Part shown: positions 43,535-53,113 of the stretch, piece after piece
How positions within the stretch are numbered: position 1 is the first letter of the stretch
How the letters are laid out: every line of letters starts with the position of its first letter
Source of the DNA: Bog-756 sp963841885
GTDB lineage: Bacteria; Actinomycetota; Acidimicrobiia; Acidimicrobiales; RAAP-2
Direction: 5' to 3'
Assembly: GCA_963841885.1 (NCBI GenBank)
Contig: CAWJEK010000008.1
Coordinates: 186,001-250,000, forward strand
Length of the DNA: 64,000 nt
The notes under the pieces: generated by a model
Database searches by the model: none
What the model saw: the letters and a program-made list of their open reading frames with translations, nothing else
Told to the model about the DNA's origin: nothing
Translations under genes and position numbers: made by a program

Positions 43535-46020
43535 GCCTCAACCCGGAACGCTGGACACTGAAGACCCAGGAGGCGCTGGCGAGTGCCGTCGAGCGCGCCC
43601 GCGACGCCTCCAACGCGGAGGTGACCCCCGAGCACCTCCTGGCCGCCGTCCTGGACCAGTCGGACGGCATCGCCGGCCCGATCCTCGCCCGGGTGGGCGT
43701 CGAGCCGTCGGTCGTGCGCGCCCGCATCGGCGAGCAGCTGGGCCGGCTGCCCCAGGCATTCGGGGGCGCCGAGCCCACCATCGACCGTGCCCTGCGCGAG
43801 TCGCTCGAGGCCGCGGACCGTCAGCGCATCGACATGGGCGACGAGTACCTGTCCGTCGAACACATCCTGCTGGCCCTGGCCGACCGTCTGGGTGTCGAGC
43901 GCGACGCCCTGCTGACCGCGCTGCGCGACGTGCGGGGCAGTCACCGGGTGACGTCCCAGAATCCCGAGGAGACGTTCCAGGCGCTCGAGAAGTACGGCCG
44001 GGACCTGACCGCCCTGGCCCGTCAGGGGAAGATGGACCCGGTCATCGGACGGGACGAGGAGGTCCGCCGCGTGATCCAGGTGCTGTCCCGGCGCACCAAG
44101 AACAATCCCGTGCTGATCGGCGAGCCGGGCGTCGGGAAGACGGCCATCGTCGAGGGCCTCGCCCAGCGGATCGTCGAGGGCGACGTCCCCGAGGGACTGC
44201 AGGGCAAGCGGGTGATCAGTCTCGACATGGGCTCGATGATCGCCGGGGCCAAGTACCGGGGTGAGTTCGAGGAGCGGCTGAAGGCGATCCTGAAGGAGAT
44301 CGTGGACGCCGAGGGCGAGATCATCACGTTCATCGACGAGCTGCACACCATCGTCGGGGCCGGCGCCGCCGAGGGAGCCATGGACGCCGGCAACATGATC
44401 AAGCCGATGCTGGCCCGCGGCGAGCTCCGCCTCATCGGGGCCACCACGCTCGACGAGTACCGCCAGTACATCGAGAAGGACGCCGCCCTCGAGCGTCGGT
44501 TCCAGCAGGTCTTCGTGCCGCCGCCTTCGGTGGCCGACACCATCGCCATCCTGCGCGGCCTGAAGGAGCGCTACGAGGTCCACCACGGTGTCCGGATCCA
44601 GGACGCCGCCCTGGTGGCCGCGGCGGTGCTCTCGGACCGGTACGTGACCGGCCGCTTCCTCCCCGACAAGGCGATCGATCTCATGGACGAGTCGGCCAGT
44701 CGGCTGAGGATCGAGATCGACTCCATGCCGACCGAGCTCGACGTGGTGACCCGCCGCCTGCGCCAACTCGAGATCGAGCGGATGGCGCTGGCCAAGGAGA
44801 CCGACACGGCCTCGGCCGACCGGCTGGCCAAGCTGGACGAGGAGATGGCCAACCTGACCGAGGAGTCCTCGGCCATGACCGCGCACTGGCAGGCCGAGAA
44901 GGAGGCCATCTCCACCATCCAGTCCCTCAAGACCCAGCTCGAGCAGGCCCGCTCCGACGCCGAGCGCCTCGGCCGAGAGGGTGACCTGGCCGCCGCCTCG
45001 GAGATCACCTACGGCGTCGTCCCCGGCCTGGAACGCCAGGTGGAGGAGGCCACGACCGCCCTCGACGACCTCCAGCGCGACCAACGCTTCCTCAAGGAGG
45101 AGGTCGACGCCGAGGACGTCGCCGAGGTGGTGAGCCGGGCCACCGGCGTGCCCGTCAGCCGGCTGCTCGAGGGTGAGGTGGAGAAGCTGGTCCGGATGGA
45201 GGACGCCCTCCACGCCCGGGTGGTGGGCCAGGACGAGGCCGTGTCGGCCGTGTCCAACGCCATCCGCCGCAGCCGGGCGGGTCTGTCCAACCCGGACCGG
45301 CCGATCGGCTCGTTCCTCTTCATGGGACCCACCGGCGTGGGCAAGACCGAACTCGCCCGGGCCCTCGCGGAGTTCCTCTTCGACGACGCCCGGGCCATGG
45401 TGCGGATCGACATGAGCGAGTACATGGAGCGCCACTCGGTCGCCCGGCTCGTCGGGGCGCCCCCCGGCTACGTCGGCTACGAGGAGGGTGGCCAGCTGAC
45501 CGAGGCCGTCCGTCGCCGTCCTTACGCGGTCGTGCTGCTGGACGAGCTCGAGAAGGCGCACCCCGACGTCTTCAACACGTTGCTCCAGGTGCTGGAGGAC
45601 GGTCGTCTGACCGACGGCCAGGGCCGGACGGTCGACTTCACCAACACGGTGCTGATCATGACGTCGAACATCCCCGGCGAACCGGTCGAGTACTTCAAGC
45701 CCGAGTTCGTCAACCGGATCGACGAGATCGTCCGCTTCCACAACCTGACGGAGGCCGACCTCAACCGGATCGTGACCATACAGTTCCAGGGACTGCGCAG
45801 CCGGCTCGCCGAGCGCCGGCTCTCGCTCGAGGTCACCCCGGCGGCCGAACAGCTGCTGGCCCACAACGGGTTCGACCCCGATTTCGGGGCCCGCCCGCTG
45901 CGCCGGGTCATCCAGCGCCAGGTCGAGGACCCGCTGGCCCTGGCGCTGCTGGAGGGTCGCTATCCGGAAGGTTCGACGGTCACCGTGGACGCCAAGGACG
46001 GCGAGGTCGTGCTGGTCTAG
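43531..46020 (+). CDS. clpB: Chaperone ATPase ClpB
   Basis: A Hsp100 disaggregase of 829 residues. Clp-N repeats occupy residues 1-145. AAA-1 has Walker A GEPGVGKTA at 197-205. The middle coiled-coil domain spans about 400-520. AAA-2 has Walker A GPTGVGKTE near 599 and the sensor-2 motif GARPLRR. The region between LIMTSN and FVNRIDEIV is only about a dozen residues, roughly 25 shorter than in the E. coli protein, with the arginine-finger Arg retained. It works with DnaK to solubilise aggregates. It ends the chaperone operon. Confidence 0.96.
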   Translation: MSLNPERWTLKTQEALASAVERARDASNAEVTPEHLLAAVLDQSDGIAGPILARVGVEPSVVRARIGEQLGRLPQAFGGAEPTIDRALRESLEAADRQRIDMGDEYLSVEHILLALADRLGVERDALLTALRDVRGSHRVTSQNPEETFQALEKYGRDLTALARQGKMDPVIGRDEEVRRVIQVLSRRTKNNPVLIGEPGVGKTAIVEGLAQRIVEGDVPEGLQGKRVISLDMGSMIAGAKYRGEFEERLKAILKEIVDAEGEIITFIDELHTIVGAGAAEGAMDAGNMIKPMLARGELRLIGATTLDEYRQYIEKDAALERRFQQVFVPPPSVADTIAILRGLKERYEVHHGVRIQDAALVAAAVLSDRYVTGRFLPDKAIDLMDESASRLRIEIDSMPTELDVVTRRLRQLEIERMALAKETDTASADRLAKLDEEMANLTEESSAMTAHWQAEKEAISTIQSLKTQLEQARSDAERLGREGDLAAASEITYGVVPGLERQVEEATTALDDLQRDQRFLKEEVDAEDVAEVVSRATGVPVSRLLEGEVEKLVRMEDALHARVVGQDEAVSAVSNAIRRSRAGLSNPDRPIGSFLFMGPTGVGKTELARALAEFLFDDARAMVRIDMSEYMERHSVARLVGAPPGYVGYEEGGQLTEAVRRRPYAVVLLDELEKAHPDVFNTLLQVLEDGRLTDGQGRTVDFTNTVLIMTSNIPGEPVEYFKPEFVNRIDEIVRFHNLTEADLNRIVTIQFQGLRSRLAERRLSLEVTPAAEQLLAHNGFDPDFGARPLRRVIQRQVEDPLALALLEGRYPEGSTVTVDAKDGEVVLV

Positions 46021-46047
46021 GTTCCGACCTACGGGCCGCCGGGCGGG

Positions 46048-47046
46048 TCAGCCCCGATAGGTGGCGGCCGAGCCGGACGTGTCGACCAGCGCGCAGAAGG
46101 TGGGCGTGGGGCAGCTGACCGACGCCCCGGCCGTACTGCCGTCGCCCAGGACCGCCCGGGGGGCGGCCCATGTGCCCGACTGCCACACCGACACCGAGCC
46201 GTCGGAGCGGCCCACCACACAGCGGGCGGCCGACGGGCACGACACCGAGTAGGTCAGGGAGCCGGCGCCGGGCATGGCTGCGGTGGCGCTCCACGACGTC
46301 CCGTCGAAGACGATGGCATGGCCGGTCAGGTCGACGGCCATGCAGAACCGGGTGGTCGGACACGACACGGAGTGGAGGAGCGACCGGCCCGGGACGGACT
46401 GATGCGACCACGTGGTCCCGTCGAAGGTGGCGATCTCGCCCGTGGCGGAGACCACCGCGCAGAAGGCCGGCGAGGCGCAGGATACGTTCTGCACCGGTTC
46501 GGTGGCGGTGCCGTCGGCCACCTGGACGTCGTGACCCCACGACGTCCCGTCGTAGAGGCTCACCACTCCGGCCGTGTTGACGGCGGCGCAGAAGGACGGC
46601 GTCGGGCACGACACCTCGTACTGGCCCCCGGTCGGGCCCGACGGTGCCGGCCCCACGGCGGCCGACGTCGTCCAGGTGGCACCGTCGAAGAGGACCGCCA
46701 GCTGTCCGCTCAGGGCGACGCAGAAGGTCGGAGAGGCACACGACACCGAGTTGAGTGAGCCGAAGGACGTCGCCCGGGCCGGAGCGGACCACCGGGTCCC
46801 GTTCCACAGGACGGCGTTGCCCGAGCCGTCGACCGCCGTGCAGAACGTGGTGGTCGGGCACGAGACATCGAAGAGGCCGCTGCCGGGCGTGGCCGCCGCG
46901 TCGGGATGGGCCACGGTCCAGGTGCCCCCGGCCATGGCCGTCGGAGCGCTGCCGCCGCAGGCGGCGAGGGCGGTGCCGACCACGACCACCGCCGCCAGGG
47001 CGAGGGCCCGGGGGGTGCCTCGGTGGGGTCGTGGTCGGTGGTCCAT
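46048..47046 (-). CDS. Lipoprotein with seven Cys-paired repeats, predicted beta-propeller
   Basis: A 332-residue lipoprotein. The signal peptide ends in a TALAAC lipobox with Cys30. The mature part contains seven repeats of about 38-45 residues. Each has a VSC...FC core (VSCPTTTFCTAVD, VSCASPTFCVALS, VSCPTPSFCAAVN, VSCASPAFCAVVS, VSCPTTRFCMAVD, VSCPSAARCVVG, VSCPTPTFCALVD), and the first six end in an (F/Y)DG-x-x-W-like turn. Seven repeats with paired Cys suggest a secreted seven-bladed propeller with a disulfide in each blade. The ATG at 47046 places the signal peptide correctly. Function is unknown. A binding or adhesion role is only a guess. Confidence 0.78.
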   Translation of the reverse strand: MDHRPRPHRGTPRALALAAVVVVGTALAACGGSAPTAMAGGTWTVAHPDAAATPGSGLFDVSCPTTTFCTAVDGSGNAVLWNGTRWSAPARATSFGSLNSVSCASPTFCVALSGQLAVLFDGATWTTSAAVGPAPSGPTGGQYEVSCPTPSFCAAVNTAGVVSLYDGTSWGHDVQVADGTATEPVQNVSCASPAFCAVVSATGEIATFDGTTWSHQSVPGRSLLHSVSCPTTRFCMAVDLTGHAIVFDGTSWSATAAMPGAGSLTYSVSCPSAARCVVGRSDGSVSVWQSGTWAAPRAVLGDGSTAGASVSCPTPTFCALVDTSGSAATYRG

Positions 47047-47275
47047 CGGATCGTTCCGCTCTCGTGGTGGTCGGGTCGTCCCCGTACGGGGCGGCCCCAC
47101 CGGGCCGCCGCGCGGTGGTCCGGGTCGTTCCGTCCCTCAACTGGGATTTTCGGCATCCCGGGTGCCGACCTGTAATGGGACCCCGGAGCCGGGAGGCCGC
47201 TGGAGCCCCTCGGAAGGGCCCGTGGCGCCGGGGTACACTGGGGCGTAATCCGCATCCGCAACGGAGGAGAGACGC

Positions 47276-48556
47276 GTGCCGGCAACCGTCGTCGTCGGGA
47301 CCCAGTGGGGTGATGAGGGCAAGGGCAAGCTCACCGACCTCCTGGCCAAGGAGATGGAGGTGGTCGTCCGCTACCAGGGTGGCCACAACGCCGGCCACAC
47401 GATCGTGGTGGACGGGGAGACCTTCGCCCTCCAACTGGTGCCCAGCGGGATCCTGTACCCCCACATCACCCCGGTGATCGGCAACGGCGTCGTGGTCGAT
47501 CCCACCGTCCTCCTGGCCGAGGTCGACGTGCTGGAGTCCAAGGCCATCGACACGTCGAAGCTCCTGGTCAGCGGCAATGCCCACCTGATCATGCCGTACC
47601 ACCACGAGCTCGACCAGCTGGCCGAGCGCTACCTCGGCAAGAACAAGCTGGGTACCACCAAGCGCGGCATCGGACCCGCCTACGCCGACAAGTCGTCGCG
47701 GGTCGGACTGCGGGTCCAGGACCTCCTCGACCCCAAGATCTTCCGCCAGAAGCTCGACGTGGTGCTGAAGGAGAAGAACCAGGTCCTGGCCAAGGTGTAC
47801 AACCGGCTTCCGCTGTCGGCCGACGATATCTGCGGCCTGTACCTCGACCAGCTCGCCCCCCGCATCGCGCCGATGGTGGCCGACACGGTCGGACTCCTGC
47901 ACGACGCGCTCGAACAGGGGGCACACGTCCTGCTCGAGGGCGCCCAGGCGACGTTCCTCGACCTCGACCACGGCACGTATCCCTTCGTCACGTCCTCCAA
48001 TCCGGTGGCCGGCGGCGCCTGCACGGGTGCCGGGATCGGTCCGCGGTACATCGACGAGGTCATCGGCATCGCCAAGGCCTATGTCACCCGGGTGGGCAGT
48101 GGACCGTTCCCGACGGAGCTCACCGACGACATCGGTGACACCCTGGTCGACCGTGGACACGAGTACGGGGTGAATACCGGCCGACGCCGGCGACCCGGTT
48201 GGTTCGACGCCGTCATGATGCGCCAGGCCGTCCGGCTCAACTCGCTGTCCGAGGTGGCCCTGACCAAGCTCGACGTGCTCGACAGCTTCGACACGGTCAA
48301 GGTGTGCGTGGCGTACGAGGCCAACGGTGAGCGGTTCACCCATCCGCCCTACCACCAGTCGGTGTTCCACCAGGTCACACCCGTCTACGAGGAGCTCCCC
48401 GGGTGGAAGACGGACATCTCGTCGGCGACCGAGCTCGCCGACCTCCCCCAGGCGGCGCGTGACTACGTGCACTTCCTGGCCGAGCAGATCGGGGTGCCGG
48501 TGCGCCTCGTGGGAGTGGGGCCCGGCCGCGAGCAGTTCGTCCGATTCGCCGCATGA
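47276..48556 (+). CDS. purA: Adenylosuccinate synthase
   Basis: A 426-residue enzyme that joins IMP and aspartate with GTP. The signature VVVGTQWGDEGKGKLTDLL at the N-terminus holds the catalytic Asp. RYQGGHNAGHTIVV, GTTKRGIGPAYADK and the VTRVGSGPFPTEL loop follow in order. The GTG at 47276 lies after CGGAGGAGAGACGC. It heads the run purA-purD-purB-purC-purS-purQ, and its stop overlaps purD by ATGA. A TACACT hexamer at 47234-47239 is a possible -10 element. Confidence 0.97.
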   Translation: MPATVVVGTQWGDEGKGKLTDLLAKEMEVVVRYQGGHNAGHTIVVDGETFALQLVPSGILYPHITPVIGNGVVVDPTVLLAEVDVLESKAIDTSKLLVSGNAHLIMPYHHELDQLAERYLGKNKLGTTKRGIGPAYADKSSRVGLRVQDLLDPKIFRQKLDVVLKEKNQVLAKVYNRLPLSADDICGLYLDQLAPRIAPMVADTVGLLHDALEQGAHVLLEGAQATFLDLDHGTYPFVTSSNPVAGGACTGAGIGPRYIDEVIGIAKAYVTRVGSGPFPTELTDDIGDTLVDRGHEYGVNTGRRRRPGWFDAVMMRQAVRLNSLSEVALTKLDVLDSFDTVKVCVAYEANGERFTHPPYHQSVFHQVTPVYEELPGWKTDISSATELADLPQAARDYVHFLAEQIGVPVRLVGVGPGREQFVRFAA

Positions 48557-49896
48557 CCGGGGGGGCTCCCGCGGGTACGCCCCCCGGCCCCGGCCCGGTG
48601 CGCACCGTCTGCGTGGTCGGTTCGGGAGGCCGTGAGCACGCGCTGGCGCTGGCGCTGGCGCGCACCGCCGACGTGGTCGTGACGCCGGGCAACCCCGGCA
48701 TCGGCGGCCGCTCGCCCGAGGGGCACTCGATGACGAGCGTCACCACCGCTCCCGAGGAGATCGACGCCGATCTGTTCGTCATCGGCCCCGAGGGGCCGCT
48801 GGTCGACGGCCTGGCCGACCGGCTGCGGGCCCTCGGCCGGCTGGTCTTCGGACCCGGCGCCGACGGGGCCCGTATGGAGGGCTCGAAGGCGTTCATGAAG
48901 GAGCTGCTGGCCGAGGCAGGCGTGCCGACCGCCCGCTTCGGCGTGTTCACCGAGGTGGCCGGGGCGGTCGACTTCCTGCGGACCCTGGACGGGCCCTGGG
49001 TGGTCAAGACGGACGGTCTGGCGGCCGGCAAGGGTGTACTGGTGACGGACTCGCTCGCCAAAGCGGAGGCCGACGTCGCCGCGAAGCTGTCGGGCGATCT
49101 GTTCGGCGCGGCGGGACGGCGGGTGGTCATCGAGGAGGGCCTGACCGGCCCGGAGTGCTCGCTTCTGGTCCTGTGCGACGGGGAGCACCTCGCCCCGCTG
49201 GCCCCGGCCCAGGACTTCAAGCGGCGGGACGACGACGACGGTGGACCGAACACCGGCGGCATGGGCGCCTACTCGCCGGTGCCCTCGGTCGACGACGCAC
49301 TCGTCGACTCGCTGGTGGCCGAGGCGGTGGCCCCGGTGGTGCGCGCCCTGCGGGCCCGGGGCATCGACTACCGGGGGGTGCTCTACGCCGGCCTGATGCT
49401 GACCCCGGCGGGCCCCAAGGTCCTGGAGTTCAACGTCCGCTTCGGCGACCCCGAGACCCAGGTCGTCCTGCCCCGGATCGAGGGTGACCTGGCGGCGCTG
49501 CTGGCCGAGGTGGCCGCCGGCACCCTCGTCACCACCCCGACGTTCGGTGCCGACGCGGCGGTCTGCGTGGTGCTGGCGTCCGAGGGCTACCCCGAATCGC
49601 CCCGTACCGGCGACCGGATCGACGGGATCACCGTGGCCGACCGGATGCCGGGCGTGACGGTCTTCCAGGCCGGCACCGCCGCCGACCCGGCGACCGGTCA
49701 GGTGGTCACGGCCGGTGGCCGGGTGCTCGGCGTGACGGCACTCGGCGCCACGCTGGAGCAGGCCCGGACCCGGGCCTACGACGCGGTCGGCGCCATCTCC
49801 TGGCCCGGCATGCACCACCGCCGCGACATCGCCCGCCGGGCCGCCGCCGAGCCGGACACCGACCTCCCATCCGTGAAAGCCGAGGCCGCACGATGA
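48553..49896 (+). CDS. purD: Phosphoribosylamine-glycine ligase
   Basis: A 447-residue ATP-grasp enzyme that makes GAR from phosphoribosylamine and glycine. VCVVGSGGREHALALALA, FVIGPEGPLVDGLADRL, WVVKTDGLAAGKGVLV, AQDFKRRDDDDGGPNTGGMGAYSP and LEFNVRFGDPETQ are all in place. A 16-residue Gly/Pro-rich N-terminal extension precedes the first strand. The ATGA overlaps with purA before and purB after indicate tight translational coupling. Confidence 0.96.
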   Translation: MTGGAPAGTPPGPGPVRTVCVVGSGGREHALALALARTADVVVTPGNPGIGGRSPEGHSMTSVTTAPEEIDADLFVIGPEGPLVDGLADRLRALGRLVFGPGADGARMEGSKAFMKELLAEAGVPTARFGVFTEVAGAVDFLRTLDGPWVVKTDGLAAGKGVLVTDSLAKAEADVAAKLSGDLFGAAGRRVVIEEGLTGPECSLLVLCDGEHLAPLAPAQDFKRRDDDDGGPNTGGMGAYSPVPSVDDALVDSLVAEAVAPVVRALRARGIDYRGVLYAGLMLTPAGPKVLEFNVRFGDPETQVVLPRIEGDLAALLAEVAAGTLVTTPTFGADAAVCVVLASEGYPESPRTGDRIDGITVADRMPGVTVFQAGTAADPATGQVVTAGGRVLGVTALGATLEQARTRAYDAVGAISWPGMHHRRDIARRAAAEPDTDLPSVKAEAAR

Positions 49897-51202
49897 TCCC
49901 CCGCTACCCCCCCCGGAGATGGTCGCCCTCTTCTCCGACGAGGCCCGTTTCGCCATGTGGCTCCGGGTCGAGCTTCTGGCCACGGACGGTTGGGTGGCCG
50001 TCGGCGACGTTCCGGCCGAGGCGGCCGAGTTCTGCCGGGCCCGCGCTCCCGAAGTGGACGCCGCGTTCGTCGAGGCGGTGGCCGAACGGGAGCGGGTGAC
50101 CGACCACGACGTGGCCGCCTTCGTCGACGTCGTCCAGGAGGCCATCGGTCAGCCGGAGGGGTCCTGGATCCACTACGGGCTCACCTCGTCCGACGTGGTC
50201 GACACGGCGCTCTGCGCCACCCTCACCCGGGCCGCCGACCTCCTGATCGAGGCGGCGACCGAACTGGTGGGTGCGCTCAAGGTCCGGGCGCTCGAGTCGA
50301 TCGACATCCCGGTGACGGGACGGACCCACGGGATGCACGCCGAGCCGACCACCTTCGGCGCCAAGTTCTCGCTGTGGGCCCTCCAGGCCGACCGCGACGT
50401 GCAACGTCTCCGGTCGGCGCGCCAGCGGGTGGCGGTGGGGAAGCTGTCCGGGGCGGTCGGCACGTTCTCCAACATCGATCCCCGGGTCGAGGCCCATGTC
50501 TGCTCGGCCCTCGGCCTGGTGCCCGTGCCCGCCACCCAGGTCGTGGCCCGGGACCGGCACGCCGAGTTCCTGTGGGCGTGCGCCTCGGTCGGCGCCACCA
50601 TCGAACAGATCGCGACGGAGATCCGCCATATGGCCCGTAGCGAGCTCGGTGAGGTGGAGGAGCCGTTCAAGCCGGGCCAGAAGGGCAGCTCGGCGATGCC
50701 CCACAAGCGCAACCCGATCCTCTCCGAGCGTCTGTGCGGCCTGGCGCGTGTCCTGCGCGGTTACCTGTCGGCCGGCCTGGAGGACGTCGCCCTGTGGCAC
50801 GAACGCGACATCTCCCACAGCTCGGTGGAGCGCGTGGTGCTACCCGACGCCAGCCTGCTCACCCTCTACATGCTGCAGAAGACACGGGGCCTGGTCGAGG
50901 GCCTCGTGCTCCATCCCGAACGGGCGCTCGCCACCCTCACCGAGGGGAGTCACGGCCTGGTCTTCAGCCAGTCGGTCCTCCTCGCCCTGGTGGCCGGCGG
51001 CCTGAGCCGCGACGCCGCCTACCGGATCGTGCAGCGCGACGCCCGCGCCGCCTGGGAGGAGGGCCGCAGCTTCCGCGAGGTGCTCGACGCCGATCCGGAG
51101 GTCACCCTCGACCCAGGATCCCTCGACGCCGCCTTCGACCTGTCCCGTACCCTGCGCCATGTCCACCGATTCACCGATGCCCTGGAGGAGCTCGCCCCAT
51201 GA
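49893..51202 (+). CDS. purB: Adenylosuccinate lyase, one-base frameshift at the N-terminus
   Basis: A lyase of the aspartase/fumarase superfamily that acts on SAICAR and adenylosuccinate. The expected start MIPRY reads from the ATG at 49893, which overlaps the purD stop. The rest (MVALFSDEARFAMWLRVE onward) is one base out of register. Adding a C to the eight-base C run at 49907-49914 gives MIPRYPPPEMVALF. The body is intact: TGRTHGMHAEPTTFG, SSAMPHKRNPI (the superfamily signature) and RDISHSSVERVVLPDA. The repaired length is about 436 residues. The lesion is probably a homopolymer sequence error. Confidence 0.94.
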
Positions 51203-52094
51203 CCCCGTCCCCCCTGCCCCTCGTCTCGTCCGGCAAGGTCCGCGAGTTGTACGACGCCGGCGACGACCGCCTGTTGATGGTGGCGTCCGACCGGATCTCG
51301 GCCTTCGACGTGATCATGGAGGAGCCCATCCCCGAGAAGGGCCGGGTGCTGACGGCCATGACCGCCGCCTGGCTCGAGGAGCTGGCCGACCTGGCTCCCA
51401 ATCATCTGATCAGTGCGGACACCGCCGACTTCCCCGAGGGCTCGGCGGCGATCCCGGGGGGCTCGAGTACCTGGCCGGCCGCTCGATGCTCGTCCACCGG
51501 GCCGACATGCTCGACATCGAGTGCATCGTCCGGGGTTATCTGGCCGGATCCGCCTACAAGGAGTACCAGCGCGAGGGAACGGTCCACGGCATGGCCATGC
51601 CGGCCGGCCTGCTGCACGCCCAGGCGCTGCCCGAGCCCATCTTCACCCCGTCCACCAAGGCCACCGAGGGTCACGACCTCAACATCGGGATGTCCGAGGC
51701 CATCGACATCGTGGGCCGCGAAGCTGCCGAGGCCGCCGCCTCACTCTGCCTCGAGGCCTATCGCCGGGCCGCGGCCCGGGCCCAGGAGCAGGGCATCGTG
51801 ATCTGCGACACCAAGTTCGAGCTCGGCTACATCGACGGGGAACTCTCCCTGTGCGACGAGGTCCTCACCCCGGACTCGTCGCGCTTCTGGCCGGCCGACG
51901 ACTGCGCCCCGGGCACCAACCCGCCGTCGTTCGACAAGCAGCCCCTGCGCGACTGGCTCGAGGCCCAGCCGTGGGACAAGCAGCCGCCACCCCCCGCCCT
52001 CCCGGACGGGATCGTGCAGGAGACATCGGACCGGTACGTGGCCGCCTACGAACGGGTCTGCGGCCGCTCGCTGGCCGACTGGTACGGTGCCTGA
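51199..52094 (+). CDS. purC: SAICAR synthase, one-base frameshift in the middle
   Basis: A ligase that joins CAIR and aspartate. The N-terminal third (SSGKVRELYDAGDDRLLMVASDRISAFD and APNHLIS) reads from the ATG at 51199, which overlaps the purB stop. After the six-base G run at 51456-51461 the conserved sequence LEYLAGRSMLVHRADMLD continues one base out of register. It goes on with CIVRGYLAGSAYKEY, DTKFELG and DEVLTPDSSRFWP. Adding one G gives IPGGLEYLAG and a complete protein of 298 residues. An intact gene in the organism is likely. Confidence 0.94.
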
Positions 52095-52095
52095 C

Positions 52096-52371
52096 ATGAC
52101 CGCCACCCGCCAGTTCTCGGCGCAGGTCGAGGTCCTCCTGCGCGACGGGATCGCCGACCCCCAGGGGGCCACCATCGAGCGGGCCCTGCCCGCCCTCGGG
52201 CTCGACGGCGTGACCGCGGTGCGGGCCGGGAAGTCCTTCCGCTTCGATCTGGCCGCCGCCGACGAGTCCGACGCCCTGGCCCAGGCCACGGTGGTGGCCG
52301 ACCGCCTGCTGGCCAATCCGGTCATCGAGGAGTCCCTGGTCACGGTCCGACCCGCCGGGACCGCCGGCTGA
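52096..52371 (+). CDS. purS: Phosphoribosylformylglycinamidine synthase subunit PurS
   Basis: A small protein of 91 residues: QFSAQVEVLLRDGIADPQGATIERALPALGL, then VTAVRAGKSFRFDL and a C-terminal strand VIEESLVTVR. PurS dimers bridge PurQ and PurL in the multi-subunit FGAM synthase. Its presence fits a short PurL. It starts one base after the purC stop (ATG at 52096, with an overlapping GTG at 52087 as alternative) and overlaps purQ by TGATG. Confidence 0.93.
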   Translation: MTATRQFSAQVEVLLRDGIADPQGATIERALPALGLDGVTAVRAGKSFRFDLAAADESDALAQATVVADRLLANPVIEESLVTVRPAGTAG

Positions 52372-53054
52372 TGGCGCCCCGGCTCGGCGTCGTCCTGTTT
52401 CCGGGGACCAACTGCGAGTACGACGCGGTCCGGGCCGTCGAACGGCTGGGCGGCACCGCCGACCTGGTCTGGCACGGGGCCACGTCGGTCTCGGGGTACG
52501 ACGCCCTGATCCTGCCCGGGGGCTTCGCCCACGGCGACTACCTGCGACCGGGCGCCATCGCCCGGTTCTCCCCGGTCATGGAGGCGGTGTCGGCCTTCGC
52601 CGCCGGGGGCGGTCCCGTCGTGGGCATCTGCAACGGCTTCCAGGTGCTCACCGAAGCCGGACTGCTGCCCGGCGCTCTGCAGAAGAACCGTGGACTGCGC
52701 TTCGTGTGCGCCACCACCGTGCTGCGGGTCGAGCGCGACGACACGGCGCTGACGTCCGGCGTCCCGGTCGGAACCGAACTGGCCATCCCCATCAACCACT
52801 TCGAGGGGAACTACACCTGCGACGCCGAAACCCTGGCCGAACTGCGGGCCGAGGGCCGGGTGGTGTTGCGCTACGTCGACAACCCCAACGGTTCGGTCGA
52901 CGACATCGCCGGAGTGTGCAACGCCGGGCGGAACGTCGTCGGCCTCATGCCCCATCCCGAGCGGGCGTCCGACGTGCTCCTCGGTTCGCAGGACGGGGTC
53001 GTGCTCCTGCAGGCTCTGCTGCGCACCGCGGCCGCGCCGATGCCCGTCGGCTGA
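52371..53054 (+). CDS. purQ: Phosphoribosylformylglycinamidine synthase, glutaminase subunit PurQ
   Basis: A class I glutamine amidotransferase of 227 residues. VVLFPGTNCEYDAVRAVE starts the fold, LILPGGFAHGDYLRPG follows, the nucleophile Cys is in VGICNGFQVLTEAGLLPG, and the His-Glu pair is in MPHPERASD. It supplies ammonia to PurL. The start overlaps the purS stop. It is the last gene of the first pur cluster and faces a minus-strand hypothetical gene. Confidence 0.96.
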   Translation: MAPRLGVVLFPGTNCEYDAVRAVERLGGTADLVWHGATSVSGYDALILPGGFAHGDYLRPGAIARFSPVMEAVSAFAAGGGPVVGICNGFQVLTEAGLLPGALQKNRGLRFVCATTVLRVERDDTALTSGVPVGTELAIPINHFEGNYTCDAETLAELRAEGRVVLRYVDNPNGSVDDIAGVCNAGRNVVGLMPHPERASDVLLGSQDGVVLLQALLRTAAAPMPVG

Positions 53055-53113
53055 GCGGCCGCGGCCGGACCGGCCCCCGGCCCGTCATGGCCGGAGGCGG
53101 TCGCCGCCCGGGC

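Noticed and set aside
43213..45864. Long minus-strand frame opposite hspR-clpB
   Set aside because: It is a shadow of a strongly conserved gene, with no ribosome site or motif.
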